Shown piece after piece: positions 55,989 through 64,000 of a stretch of DNA of 64,000 nt; the stretch's first letter is position 1, and each line of letters begins with the position of its first letter. The stretch lies in the NCBI RefSeq assembly GCF_003854275.1, contig NZ_QTQP01000002.1:1-64000 (forward strand), in the 5' to 3' direction. The translations under genes were made by a program, and so were the position numbers. The notes below the pieces were generated by a model. It was given only the letters and a program-made list of their open reading frames with translations, was not told where the DNA came from and did not search any database. Source of the stretch: Burkholderia sp. Bp8963. GTDB taxonomy: Bacteria; Pseudomonadota; Gammaproteobacteria; Burkholderiales; Burkholderiaceae.

Positions 55989-57242
55989 ATGCTGAACGTT
56001 AATCGCCAAGCACTCCGAACGACCCTGATCGCAGCGGGCGTCGCGGCCCTGCTCTCGCTGTCCGCGTGCGGCGGCTCCGGCTCGCTGAGCCAGGGCACCG
56101 GCGGCTCCGGTTCCGGTTCGAGCGACACGACCGCCACGACCGGCGCCGCCGGCAACGGCTCGGCCAGCGGCAGCGGTTCCGGCAGCGCGAGCGGCAGCGG
56201 CACCACCACGACCGGCAGCACGACCGGCGGCACCACCGGCAGCACATCAGGCAGCAGCGGCGCGTCGGCCAATGCAATCGGCCAGACTGCGGCGGCGTCA
56301 GGCAACATCGTGACCGCCGCGGGCGGCGCGGTCTCCGGCGTCGGCACGGCGATCGCCGGCCAGTCGCTGCCGGGTGCGAGCCCCGCGACGACGCAAGGTC
56401 TCGGCACCGTCGTGCAGGACGCGGGCGCCGCCGTAACGACGCTCGGCAACGGCATCGGCTCGGGGCTCGGCCAACTCGGCGCGTCGTCGAATCCGGTCGG
56501 CACGACGGTCGCGAGCACGGGCGGCGTGGTCACGAATCTCGGCAACGCGGTCGCGGCAACCGGCGGCGTCGTGTCGAGCCTCGGCGGCAGCGGTTCGGCG
56601 CTGTCGCCGCTCGCACCCGTCACGTCGCCGGTCGGCGGCGCGATCACAACGCTCGGCAACACGCTCGCGGGAGGTGGCGCGACGCTCGGCACGCAGCTGT
56701 CGACGGGCCCGGTCGCGCAGGTCACGGGGGCCGCGAGCTCGGCGATCACGCCGATCACGTCGACGGTCGGCTCGCTCACGCAGACGGTCGGATCGGGCAC
56801 GCCGCTCGGCGCGCCGCTCACGAACATCGTCACGACTGTCGGCAACGGCGTCGCGAGCGCCGGCACGACGATCGCGAAGACCGGCAACAACCCGGTCACG
56901 ACCGGCGTCGGCAACGTGGTGACGGCCACCGGCAACACGGTCGCGACCGCGGGCACCGCGCTGCTCGGCGGCGGCGGTGCAACGGGCGCGGCCAATCCGC
57001 TCGCGCCGGTGACGGGTCTCGTGTCGACGGCGACCGGCGCGCTCGGCGGCGCAACGGGCGGCGGCAGCGCGACGGGCGCGCTCACGTCGGCTGTCGGCAC
57101 CGTGACCGGCGCAGTCTCGGGTGCCACCGGCGGTTCGCCCGCCGGTGGGCTGACGGGCAGCAGCTCGGGCGGCACGCTCGCGAAGACCGGCGGCGGGCTG
57201 CTCGCACCCGTCACGGCCACGCTCGGCGGGCTCGTCAAGTAA
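55989..57242 (+). CDS. Gly/Thr/Ser-rich lipoprotein, collagen-like type
   Basis: A 417-aa protein. Signal sequence with lipobox LSAC, lipidated cysteine at C27 (TTLIAAGVAALLSLSACGG). Residues 28-95 are a low-complexity Gly/Ser/Thr linker. The rest is a degenerate repeat of about 20-30 residues built on TTLGNxIxxG, VVTNLGNAVAATGGVV and ITTLGNTLAGGGATLG, hydrophobic at regular spacing. Such proteins occur across Burkholderia and are often labelled collagen-like. An outer-membrane or surface location is likely; function is unknown. The start at 55989 gives a proper signal peptide. Confidence 0.75.
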   Translation: MLNVNRQALRTTLIAAGVAALLSLSACGGSGSLSQGTGGSGSGSSDTTATTGAAGNGSASGSGSGSASGSGTTTTGSTTGGTTGSTSGSSGASANAIGQTAAASGNIVTAAGGAVSGVGTAIAGQSLPGASPATTQGLGTVVQDAGAAVTTLGNGIGSGLGQLGASSNPVGTTVASTGGVVTNLGNAVAATGGVVSSLGGSGSALSPLAPVTSPVGGAITTLGNTLAGGGATLGTQLSTGPVAQVTGAASSAITPITSTVGSLTQTVGSGTPLGAPLTNIVTTVGNGVASAGTTIAKTGNNPVTTGVGNVVTATGNTVATAGTALLGGGGATGAANPLAPVTGLVSTATGALGGATGGGSATGALTSAVGTVTGAVSGATGGSPAGGLTGSSSGGTLAKTGGGLLAPVTATLGGLVK

Positions 57243-57546
57243 CAATTGATGCGCGCGGCCCCTTCGCCGTCGATCGGTGCGACGAAAGGGGCCGCAAGCG
57301 GGCCGGTTGCGACGAGGCCGGCCACTCCGCGCGTTGCCGGGCGCCTCCGGATCGTCCCGTCCCATCCCGCCGGCCGCACCGCAACACCGTATTTCTTGCC
57401 GCTTCACGGCGAAGCGTCCCCCTCCTTCATCAGCCTTTCCCGCGAGACACGTTAAACTCTCCCCTCGCGCGGTGCGCCGCCCGCACCCGCCATCCATCGC
57501 CAGCCGCGTGCCTCCGGGCACGTCCCGACCCTTGGAGTGAGTTTCA
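57243..57546. other. intergenic region, no gene seen
   Basis: Three hundred bases of GC-rich DNA without a supported gene. The ribosome site GGAGTGAG of the next gene is at its right end. No clear terminator with a T-run was found after the lipoprotein gene. Confidence 0.4.
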
Positions 57547-58512
57547 ATGAGCGGCGGATATCCGCTTCTTCCCGCGTCCCGCATGTCGTTCCCGTCCTCG
57601 ACGGTCTTCCTGCTCCTCGCCGCCGCGCTGCTGTCCGGCTGCGGGCTGCTGCCGACCCAGAGCCCGCCCGCGCCGATCAGCGAGGCGCTCGTCGAACCGG
57701 TCGAGGAGACCGCCGGCGAGCCGCTGACGATGCCGCCCGTGCCGGCTCCGACACAGCCGGAGGAACCGGAAACGCCGAAGAAGCCGCACCGCGAGGTGAC
57801 GCGGCCGAAGCCCGTGCAGCGCCCCGAAGCGCCGCCCCCGCCGCCCCCACCGCCAGCGCCGCTCGTCGCGACACGCGCGCTCGACCGCACCCAGATCCAT
57901 GCGCTGCTCGACAGCGAAGTCGCGCGCCGCAACGGCAAGGTGATCGGCCGCGCGGTCGACATGGTGGCCGACGCGAGCGGCAAGCCGCGTGAAATGGTCG
58001 TCAACCTTCAGGGTTTCATGGGCGTCGGCGACCGCAAGGTCATCTTCCCGTGGAACGTGTTCCGCTTCACGCCGGGCGGCAAGCATGAGCCGATCGTGCT
58101 CGACGTGCCGTCGGGCGACCTGCCGCCGGCCGCGCGGCCGAAGGCCGTGCCGCTGTCGGGCTCGGCCGCGGCATCGCCCGCGACGCGGCTGCCGATGCTC
58201 GACAGCGACGTCGAACGGCCGAATGGCACGAAGATCGGCCGCGTGGTCGACGTGCTGATCGACCGTGACGCACAACCGCAGGCCGTCGTGCTCGACCTCG
58301 GCGGGTTCGTCAATACCGATCGCCGCTCGATCGCCGCGAACTGGGCCGCGCTGCGCTTCGTCACGCGCGACAAGGCGCTGCATCCGCAGCTCGACCTGAA
58401 CGACGCGCAGATCAAGGCATCGCCGCCCTACGCGGCCGACAAGCCGATCGTCGCGGTCTCGCCGCCGGCCACCGCCGCCGCGCCGGCTTCGTCTGCGAGT
58501 GTTGCCCGATGA
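57547..58512 (+). CDS. PRC-barrel domain lipoprotein
   Basis: A 321-aa protein. The N-terminal signal ends in a lipobox (LLLAAALLSGC), followed by a proline/glutamate-rich linker (about residues 35-100, including a run of prolines). Two PRC-barrel domains follow, at about 115-195 (SEVARRNGKVIGRAVDMVAD) and 220-290 (MLDSDVERPNGTKIGRVVDV). PRC-barrels are protein- or RNA-binding beta folds. The stop overlaps the MFS gene start by four bases, so the two are coupled. Confidence 0.8.
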   Translation: MSGGYPLLPASRMSFPSSTVFLLLAAALLSGCGLLPTQSPPAPISEALVEPVEETAGEPLTMPPVPAPTQPEEPETPKKPHREVTRPKPVQRPEAPPPPPPPPAPLVATRALDRTQIHALLDSEVARRNGKVIGRAVDMVADASGKPREMVVNLQGFMGVGDRKVIFPWNVFRFTPGGKHEPIVLDVPSGDLPPAARPKAVPLSGSAAASPATRLPMLDSDVERPNGTKIGRVVDVLIDRDAQPQAVVLDLGGFVNTDRRSIAANWAALRFVTRDKALHPQLDLNDAQIKASPPYAADKPIVAVSPPATAAAPASSASVAR

Positions 58513-59804
58513 CGATCAAGCATACCGTCAGCGTGCGCAGTCTCCGGGCCCTCGACTGGCTCAACTTTTTCGTCGCAAACGTTCAAACGGGTTTCGGCCC
58601 CTTCATCGCGTCGTACCTTGCGTCGCACAAGTGGACGCAGGGCGAGATCGGCATGGTGCTGTCGATCGGCACGATCAGCGCGATGGTGAGCCAGGTGCCG
58701 GGCGGCGCGGCCGTCGACGCGCTGAAAAACAAGAAAGGCGCCGCCGCGTGGGCGATCGCGGCGATCATCCTGTCCGCGGTGCTGCTCGCCGCGAGCCCGA
58801 CCATCGTGCCGGTGATCGCGGCCGAGGTGTTCCACGGCTTCGCGAGCTGCATGCTGGTGCCGGCGATGGCCGCGATCTCGTTCTCGCTGGTCGGCCGCGC
58901 GGACCTCGGCGACCGGCTCGGCCGCAACGCGCGCTGGGCGTCGATCGGCAGCGCGGTCGCGGCGGGCCTGATGGGGCTCACCGGCGAGTATTTTTCCGCG
59001 CGCGCGGTGTTCTGGCTGACCGCGGTGCTCGCGGTGCCCGCGCTGTTCGCGCTCGCGATGATCCAGCCGACCCATACCGTGATCCCGCACGGCGGGAGCC
59101 GGCACGACGACAAGGACAACAAGGACAACCGGGACAGCCGGGACGATGGCGACGGCGAGCCGCGCGAGACGCTGCTCGAGCTGCTGCGCGACCGGCGCAT
59201 GCTGATCTTCGCCGCGTGTGTCGTGCTGTTCCACCTGTCGAACGCGGCGATGCTCAACCTCGCGGCCGGCGAAGTGACGGCCGGCATGGGCGACAACGTG
59301 CAGCTCGTGATCGCCGCATGCATCATCGTGCCGCAGGCGATCGTCGCGATGCTGTCGCCGTGGGTCGGCCGCTCCGCGCAGCGCTGGGGCCGCCGGCCGA
59401 TCCTGCTGCTCGGCTTCTCGGCACTGCCGGTGCGCGCGCTGCTGTTCGCCGGCGTCAGCAGCCCGTACCTGCTCGTGCCGGTGCAGATGCTCGACGGCAT
59501 CAGCGCCGCCGTGTTCGGCGTGATGCTGCCGCTGATCGCCGCGGACGTCGCGGGCGGCAAGGGCCGCTATAACCTGTGCATCGGCCTGTTCGGCCTCGCG
59601 GCGGGGATCGGCGCGACCTTCAGCACGGCGGCGGCCGGCTATGTCGCCGACCATTTCGGCAATGCGGTCAGCTTCTTCGGGCTCGCCGCGGCAGGCGCGC
59701 TCGCGGTGCTGCTGGTGTGGCTCGTGATGCCGGAAACGCGGGTCGTGAACGGCGACGACGCGGCCGAGGAGCCCGCCGCCGCATCGCCCGAGCAGGCGCA
59801 CTGA
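58509..59804 (+). CDS. MFS transporter
   Basis: A 431-aa major facilitator with about 12 helices. The loop 2-3 motif reads AVDALKNKKGA. Helices include GMVLSIGTISAMVSQVPGGA, IAAIILSAVLLAASPTIVPV and GIGATFSTAAAGYVADHFGN. A charged central loop (SRHDDKDNKDNRDSRDD) is repeat-like and unusual. Substrate unknown. Coupled by ATGA overlap to the PRC-barrel lipoprotein. Confidence 0.88.
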   Translation: MTIKHTVSVRSLRALDWLNFFVANVQTGFGPFIASYLASHKWTQGEIGMVLSIGTISAMVSQVPGGAAVDALKNKKGAAAWAIAAIILSAVLLAASPTIVPVIAAEVFHGFASCMLVPAMAAISFSLVGRADLGDRLGRNARWASIGSAVAAGLMGLTGEYFSARAVFWLTAVLAVPALFALAMIQPTHTVIPHGGSRHDDKDNKDNRDSRDDGDGEPRETLLELLRDRRMLIFAACVVLFHLSNAAMLNLAAGEVTAGMGDNVQLVIAACIIVPQAIVAMLSPWVGRSAQRWGRRPILLLGFSALPVRALLFAGVSSPYLLVPVQMLDGISAAVFGVMLPLIAADVAGGKGRYNLCIGLFGLAAGIGATFSTAAAGYVADHFGNAVSFFGLAAAGALAVLLVWLVMPETRVVNGDDAAEEPAAASPEQAH

Positions 59805-59848
59805 CGCGCCCCGCGCGCCGCCCTCTTCCGTTTCATGACAGCACGACG

Positions 59849-60409
59849 ATGAATACGCTCAGGACACTCGACGAAACCCGGCAGCAGATCCAGCAATCGA
59901 TCTTCGACCTGTTCAAGGGGCTGTCGCTGCGCGAGCGGCTCGCGCAAGGCGGGTTGATGGCGCTGCAGGCTGTCTGCGGCGCGTGCCTCGCATACGGGAT
60001 CGGCCGCGCGCTGCACACCGAACAGGCGGTGTGGGCGGCGATCACCGCGATCGCGGTCACGCAGCACAACTATTCGGACACGATGTCGCTGTCGCGCGAC
60101 CAGTTCGTCGGCGCGATGGTCGGCGGCGTGCTCGGCTTCGCGGGCGCGGCGTTCGGCGGCGGCCACGACATGCTCGCCTATGCGGTCGCGGTCGCGGTCG
60201 TGATCGTCTGCTGCTGGTGCCTGAACGTCGGCAGTGCCGCGCGGCTCGGCGGCGTCACCGCGACGATCGTGATGCTGTTCCCGGGCAGCGGCCCGCTGTG
60301 GGACATTCCGCTCATGCGGCTCGGTGAAGTGACGCTCGGCACGGTCTGTGCGCTCGGCGTGTGCTGGGGGATGGCGAAAATCGAGCGGCGCTGGTTCCGG
60401 CGCAGGTAG
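59849..60409 (+). CDS. FUSC-type inner membrane protein
   Basis: A 186-aa protein matching the membrane half of fusaric-acid/aromatic-acid exporters: GLMALQAVCGACLAYGIGRA, AVWAAITAIAVTQHNYSDTM, then VGAMVGGVLGFAGAAFGGGH and AYAVAVAVVIVCCWCLNVGS. About six helices and a basic C-terminus; no soluble domain, so it is a short version. Possibly export of aromatic compounds; uncertain. Confidence 0.8.
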   Translation: MNTLRTLDETRQQIQQSIFDLFKGLSLRERLAQGGLMALQAVCGACLAYGIGRALHTEQAVWAAITAIAVTQHNYSDTMSLSRDQFVGAMVGGVLGFAGAAFGGGHDMLAYAVAVAVVIVCCWCLNVGSAARLGGVTATIVMLFPGSGPLWDIPLMRLGEVTLGTVCALGVCWGMAKIERRWFRRR

Positions 60410-60461
60410 CGCAGCGGCGCGAGGCCGGCGCAACGTCGGCGCGCGCCGGGCCGCGCGCCGC

Positions 60462-62243
60462 TCAGGCCGCCTGTTGCTGGTACTGGATCCGGTGCAGGTG
60501 CGCATACAGGCCGCCGACGCGCAGCAACTCGTCGTGGCTGCCCTCTTCGGCGATCTTGCCGGCCTCGAGCACGAGGATGCGGTCCGCGCGCTCGATCGTC
60601 GACAGCCGGTGTGCGATCACGAGCGTCGTGCGGCCTTCCATCAGCCGCTCGAGCGCCGCCTGCACGTGGCGTTCCGATTCCGAGTCGAGCGCCGACGTCG
60701 CTTCGTCGAGGATCAGGATCGGCGCATCCTTGTAGATCGCGCGCGCGATCGCGAGACGCTGCCGCTGGCCGCCCGACAGCCGCATGCCGTTGCCGCCGAC
60801 GATCGTGTCGAGCCCGTCGGGCATCGCGGCGACCGCGTCGGCGAGGTTCGCGGCCTCGAGCGCGGCCTGCACGCGCGCGCGATCCGGCGTCTGGCCGTAC
60901 GCGACGTTCGCGGCGACCGTATCGTTGAACAGCACGACGTCCTGGCTCACCATCGCCATCTGGCTGCGCAGCGCATGAAGGTCGTAGTCGGCAACCGGCA
61001 CGCCGTCGAGCAGGATCGCGCCGCCCGTCGGGTCGAAGAAGCGCGGCAGCAGGTTCACGAGCGTCGTCTTGCCGCTGCCGGACGGCCCGGCGAGCGCGAC
61101 CATCTCGCCCGGCGCGACCTTGAACGAGATCCGGTCGAGCGTCGGCCGCTCGGACGCGCCGTAGTCGAACGACACGTTGCGGAACTCGATCTCGCCGCGC
61201 GCATGCGGCAGCGGCCGCCCGCCGCCCTGCGGCTCGGCCGGCTCGTCGATCAGGCCGAAAATCAGCTCGGCGGCCGTCATCCCGCGCTGCAGCGGCTGGT
61301 TCACGTCGATCAGGTGCTTGAGCGGCGAGATCACGAGCAGCATCGACGTGACGAATGCGACGAAGCCGCCGACCGTCGTCTGGTCGTTCGACGACTGCAC
61401 GACCGCGATCGTGATCACGACCGCGAGCGCGATCGACGCGAGGAACTGCGTGAGCGGCTGCGCGAGCCCGCCCGAGATCGTCATCCGCATCGCATAGCCG
61501 CGCAGGCGCTTGCTCATCGTCGTGAAGCGGTCGATCTCGTACGATTCGCCGTTGTGCACCTTGACGACCTTGTAGCCGCCGACCGTCTCCTCGACGATGT
61601 ACGACAGCTCGTTGGTGAGCGTCTGGTGCTCGCGGTTCAGGCGCCGCAGCCGGCGGTTGATCTTGCTGACGAGCCAGCCGATGCCGGGCAGGATCACCGC
61701 GACGATCAGCGTGAGCCGCCAGTTCAGGTAGAACAGGTAGCCGAGCAGGAACATCACCGTCAGCGAGTCGCGCACCAGCGTGACCATCACGCCCGTCAGC
61801 ACGGACAGGATCTGGTTGACCTCGAACACGATCGCGTTGATCACCGTGCTCGCCGTTTCGCGCTGGAAGAACGACGCGCCGGTGTGGATCATCCGCTTGA
61901 ACATCTCGAGCCGCAGCTGCAGCAGGATCCGGTTCGAGACGTAGTTGAGCAGGTAGTTCGACGTGTACTGCGACACCGCGCGCACGAACGCGAGGCCGAT
62001 CACCGCGGCCGGCACGTACCACTTCGCGCGGTCGCTGCCGTGCGAGCCGAAGCCGTGGTCGAGGAGCGGCTTGAGCAGCGCCGGGATCCCGGCTTCCGTC
62101 GCCGCGACGACGCCCATCGTCATCACGGCGAGCACCACGATGCCGATGAGCGGCTTGATGTACGGCCACAGGCGCTTGAAGACCGAGGCCGGCGATGTGC
62201 CGGCCGGGTCGATGGGTTTGCGAAGCGTGTTCTGAGTATCCAA
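60462..62243 (-). CDS. msbA: lipid A export ABC transporter MsbA
   Basis: A 593-aa half transporter with fused permease and ATPase. Six-helix domain from about residue 25 to 320 ([20 protein letters not shown]). ATPase: Walker [12 protein letters not shown]-loop MVSQDV, signature LSGGQRQRL, Walker [11 protein letters not shown]-loop IAHRLST. It flips lipid A-core across the inner membrane. I take the TTG at 62243 as start, as AAGGA lies five bases before it and there is no suitable ATG; upstream frame is not coding. Confidence 0.93.
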   Translation of the reverse strand: MDTQNTLRKPIDPAGTSPASVFKRLWPYIKPLIGIVVLAVMTMGVVAATEAGIPALLKPLLDHGFGSHGSDRAKWYVPAAVIGLAFVRAVSQYTSNYLLNYVSNRILLQLRLEMFKRMIHTGASFFQRETASTVINAIVFEVNQILSVLTGVMVTLVRDSLTVMFLLGYLFYLNWRLTLIVAVILPGIGWLVSKINRRLRRLNREHQTLTNELSYIVEETVGGYKVVKVHNGESYEIDRFTTMSKRLRGYAMRMTISGGLAQPLTQFLASIALAVVITIAVVQSSNDQTTVGGFVAFVTSMLLVISPLKHLIDVNQPLQRGMTAAELIFGLIDEPAEPQGGGRPLPHARGEIEFRNVSFDYGASERPTLDRISFKVAPGEMVALAGPSGSGKTTLVNLLPRFFDPTGGAILLDGVPVADYDLHALRSQMAMVSQDVVLFNDTVAANVAYGQTPDRARVQAALEAANLADAVAAMPDGLDTIVGGNGMRLSGGQRQRLAIARAIYKDAPILILDEATSALDSESERHVQAALERLMEGRTTLVIAHRLSTIERADRILVLEAGKIAEEGSHDELLRVGGLYAHLHRIQYQQQAA

Positions 62244-62462
62244 GGCAATCCTTCTTGAGCGGCGTCGCGGCGCCCGGGGACGAGGTCGACCGGGTCTCCG
62301 ACCCCGCCGGGCGGGTGCCGAAAAGGCCCAACATAAAAGGCCCAACATTATAGCCGCACCGTCCTTGCCGGCATGGCCGCTGCCGACGGCGGCGGGCGGT
62401 GGCGGCTTGGGTAGCGCGGGTATACTGCCGCTCACCGTATCCTCCATCCCTCCGACGATTTC

Positions 62463-63215
62463 ATGGCAGAACCCTCCCTCGGCGTCGCCCTCATCGCCCT
62501 CAACGCGTCCGCACGGCTCGCGCAGTGCCTCGACGCGCTGGCGTTCGCCGACGACGTCGTCGTGATCGACGGCGGCAGCACCGACGACACCGTCGCGATC
62601 GCGCAGGCGCACGGCGCGCGCGTGATCGTGCGGACCGACTGGCCCGGCTTCGGCGCGCAGAAGAACCGTGCGCTCGACGCGCTCTCGACCGACTGGATCC
62701 TGTCGCTCGACACCGACGAAATTGTCAGCCCGGAACTCGCGCAGTCGATCCGCGCCGCGCTCCGGCAGCCGGCCGCCCAGGTCTATGCGCTCGACCGGCT
62801 GTCGAGCTTCTGCGGCCAGTGGATCCACCACAGCGGCTGGTACCCGGACTGGGTGCCGCGCCTGTTCCGGCAAGGAGCTGCGCGCTTCTCCGATGACCTC
62901 GTGCACGAGCGCCTCGTGTTCGACACGCCCGCGCAACGCCTCACAGGCAAGCTGATGCATTACTCGTACGAGGATTTCGAGACGGTGGTGCGCAAGCTCG
63001 ACGCGTACTCGACCGCGGGCGCGCGACAGCGCCGCGCGGCCGGCCAGCACGGCGGCTTCGGCAAGGCCGTCGCGCGCGGCCTGTGGGCGTTCGTGCGGAC
63101 CTACGTGCTGCGGCGCGGCTTTCTCGACGGGCGCGCGGGCTTCATGATCGCCGTGTTCAACGCCGAAACCGTCTACTACCGGTTCCTGAAGCTCGGCCAC
63201 GAACCGGGTCGCTAA
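62463..63215 (+). CDS. family-2 glycosyltransferase, LPS core (WaaE/KdtX-like)
   Basis: A 250-aa GT2 enzyme: [38 protein letters not shown], then [20 protein letters not shown] with LDTDEIVS, the nucleotide-sugar DxD region. The middle [20 protein letters not shown] and LVHERLVF are typical of WaaE/KdtX beta-1,4-glucosyltransferases of the inner core. Divergent from msbA, supporting a lipopolysaccharide role. Confidence 0.88.
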   Translation: MAEPSLGVALIALNASARLAQCLDALAFADDVVVIDGGSTDDTVAIAQAHGARVIVRTDWPGFGAQKNRALDALSTDWILSLDTDEIVSPELAQSIRAALRQPAAQVYALDRLSSFCGQWIHHSGWYPDWVPRLFRQGAARFSDDLVHERLVFDTPAQRLTGKLMHYSYEDFETVVRKLDAYSTAGARQRRAAGQHGGFGKAVARGLWAFVRTYVLRRGFLDGRAGFMIAVFNAETVYYRFLKLGHEPGR

Positions 63216-63270
63216 GCCACTGAGCCGCTGGGCCGCTGGGCCGTTGAGCCGTTGAGCCACTGATCCGCTG
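63215..63270. repeat. 8-bp tandem repeat between glycosyltransferase genes
   Basis: Seven consecutive 8-base units with consensus AGCCGCTG/GGCCGTTG start at the stop codon of the first glycosyltransferase gene. Units differ by one or two bases. No coding frame is supported across it. Confidence 0.8.
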
Positions 63271-63386
63271 ACCACCGACGGCGCGCGGCGGCGGCGGTAC
63301 AATGCCGGGCTGCCTGCGCGCCAGGCGCGCGCCGACGAGGCCGCCCCGCGCGCCGCCCGACACGACGACCACCGATTCCGACCGCC

Positions 63387-64000
63387 ATGTTCTCCATCAT
63401 CATCCCGACCTGGAACAACCTGCCGTACCTCAAGCTCGTCATCGACAGCCTGCGCCGGCATTCCGCGTACGAGCACCAGATCATCGTGCACGTGAACGAC
63501 GGCTCGGACGGCACGCTCGACTGGGTCCGCAGCGAAGGCATCGAATACACGGCATCGCCGGCCAACATCGGCATCTGCCACGCGGTGAACCTCGCCGCGG
63601 CGCGCGCGACACGCGACTACGTCGTCTACATGAACGACGACATGTTCTGCTGCCCCGGCTGGGATGCGGCGCTCGTGCGGCGCATCGGGCAGATGCCGAC
63701 CGACCTGTTCATGCTGTCCGGCACGATGGTCGAGCCGGTCGACACGCGCAATCCGTGCGTCGTCGTCAGCGATTTCGGCCGGGACGCCGAGCATTTCGAC
63801 GCGGCAGGCCTCGTCGCGGCCGCACCGAAGCTCGTACGCGCGGACTGGCTCGGCTCGACCTGGCCGCCGACGCTCGTGCACCGCGACTGGTGGAACCGCA
63901 TCGGCGGCTACAGCAGCGAGCTGTCGCCCGGCATGAGCAGCGACAACGACTTCTCGATGAAATTCTGGGACGCCGGCTGCCGGATCTTCGTCGGCGTCGG
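63387..64000 (+). CDS. family-2 glycosyltransferase, partial
   Basis: The first 204 codons of a GT2 protein, cut by the window end. It starts [20 protein letters not shown], followed by [16 protein letters not shown] and [20 protein letters not shown], then [15 protein letters not shown], the DxD-like metal site. [20 protein letters not shown] is the acceptor-side motif. Likely part of the lipopolysaccharide or surface glycan locus with the preceding gene and msbA. Confidence 0.88.
   Translation, partial: MFSIIIPTWNNLPYLKLVIDSLRRHSAYEHQIIVHVNDGSDGTLDWVRSEGIEYTASPANIGICHAVNLAAARATRDYVVYMNDDMFCCPGWDAALVRRIGQMPTDLFMLSGTMVEPVDTRNPCVVVSDFGRDAEHFDAAGLVAAAPKLVRADWLGSTWPPTLVHRDWWNRIGGYSSELSPGMSSDNDFSMKFWDAGCRIFVGV

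Noticed and set aside
62244-63881. Upstream extension of the msbA frame
   Set aside because: It passes antisense through the glycosyltransferase genes. MsbA homology begins only after the TTG at 62243.
1-64000. CRISPR arrays
   Set aside because: The only regular arrays have 8- or 15-bp units placed head to tail with no spacers, and no cas genes were found.
1-64000. tRNA or rRNA genes
   Set aside because: I saw no cloverleaf-like sequence with a conserved T-loop near the island junction or in the larger gaps, and no rRNA segments. I could not run a tRNA search.

Overview
The window looks like Burkholderia (probably the B. cepacia complex). I infer this from the very GC-rich codon use on the right, the gene order purD-hemF-nadD-rsfS-rlmH-maf-rng, a kdp operon, and MsbA followed by lipopolysaccharide glycosyltransferases. 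I ran no database search, so species level is not claimed.

The window has two parts that meet near 29,682. Right of the junction (29.68-64 kb) is compact core chromosome. Left of it is an accessory island that runs off the left edge. At its right end the island carries a four-gene, overlapping, leftward operon: three different large tyrosine recombinases (482, 633 and 678 aa) and a 122-aa helical protein. This matches the ginABCD module that defines GInt genomic islands. The island cuts a host DUF924-family gene after about 89 codons, leaving a truncated product with an 11-residue foreign tail. The gin operon points the same way as the interrupted host operon (DUF4126 - FtsX-like permease - truncated haemoglobin - AlaX - DUF924), so host readthrough into gin is possible.

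The cargo between 2.1 and 18.1 kb is mainly redox and hydrolytic enzymes. It has two zinc-free MDR-type quinone/enone reductases, two flavin oxidoreductases of the Old Yellow Enzyme family plus the remains of a third, three paralogous alpha/beta hydrolases (one with a signal peptide), an SDR and an SCP2-like lipid-binding protein. It also has a GMC (cholesterol-oxidase-like) flavoenzyme, an OmpW-type porin and three regulators (two TetR, one HxlR with an SCP2-like tail). Together they suggest uptake and breakdown or detoxification of a hydrophobic, enone- or ester-containing compound of terpenoid or steroid type; this is inference. Two copies of a paired CTATAC-N5-GTATAG palindrome flank the HxlR gene. 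The rest of the island holds decayed pieces (LysR tail, IS256 transposase), a PP-type phosphatase, a complete IS66 element with an 8-bp target duplication, and an XRE regulator.

The core part runs: alanyl-tRNA editing (AlaX), truncated haemoglobin, a large ABC permease with a 15-bp tandem repeat in its 5' end, DUF4126, and the guanidinium exporter gdx/sugE preceded by a two-hairpin ACGR-loop leader that fits the guanidine-II (mini-ykkC) riboswitch. Then follow kdpFABC with kdpDE and an extra 35-aa membrane peptide upstream of kdpF, quinone reductase, methylglyoxal synthase, an SDR, upp, yebC, purD, hemF, nadD-rsfS-rlmH-maf-rng, yggL, a Gly/Thr/Ser-rich lipoprotein, a PRC-barrel lipoprotein overlapping an MFS transporter gene, a FUSC-type membrane protein, msbA and two family-2 glycosyltransferases, the last cut by the window edge.
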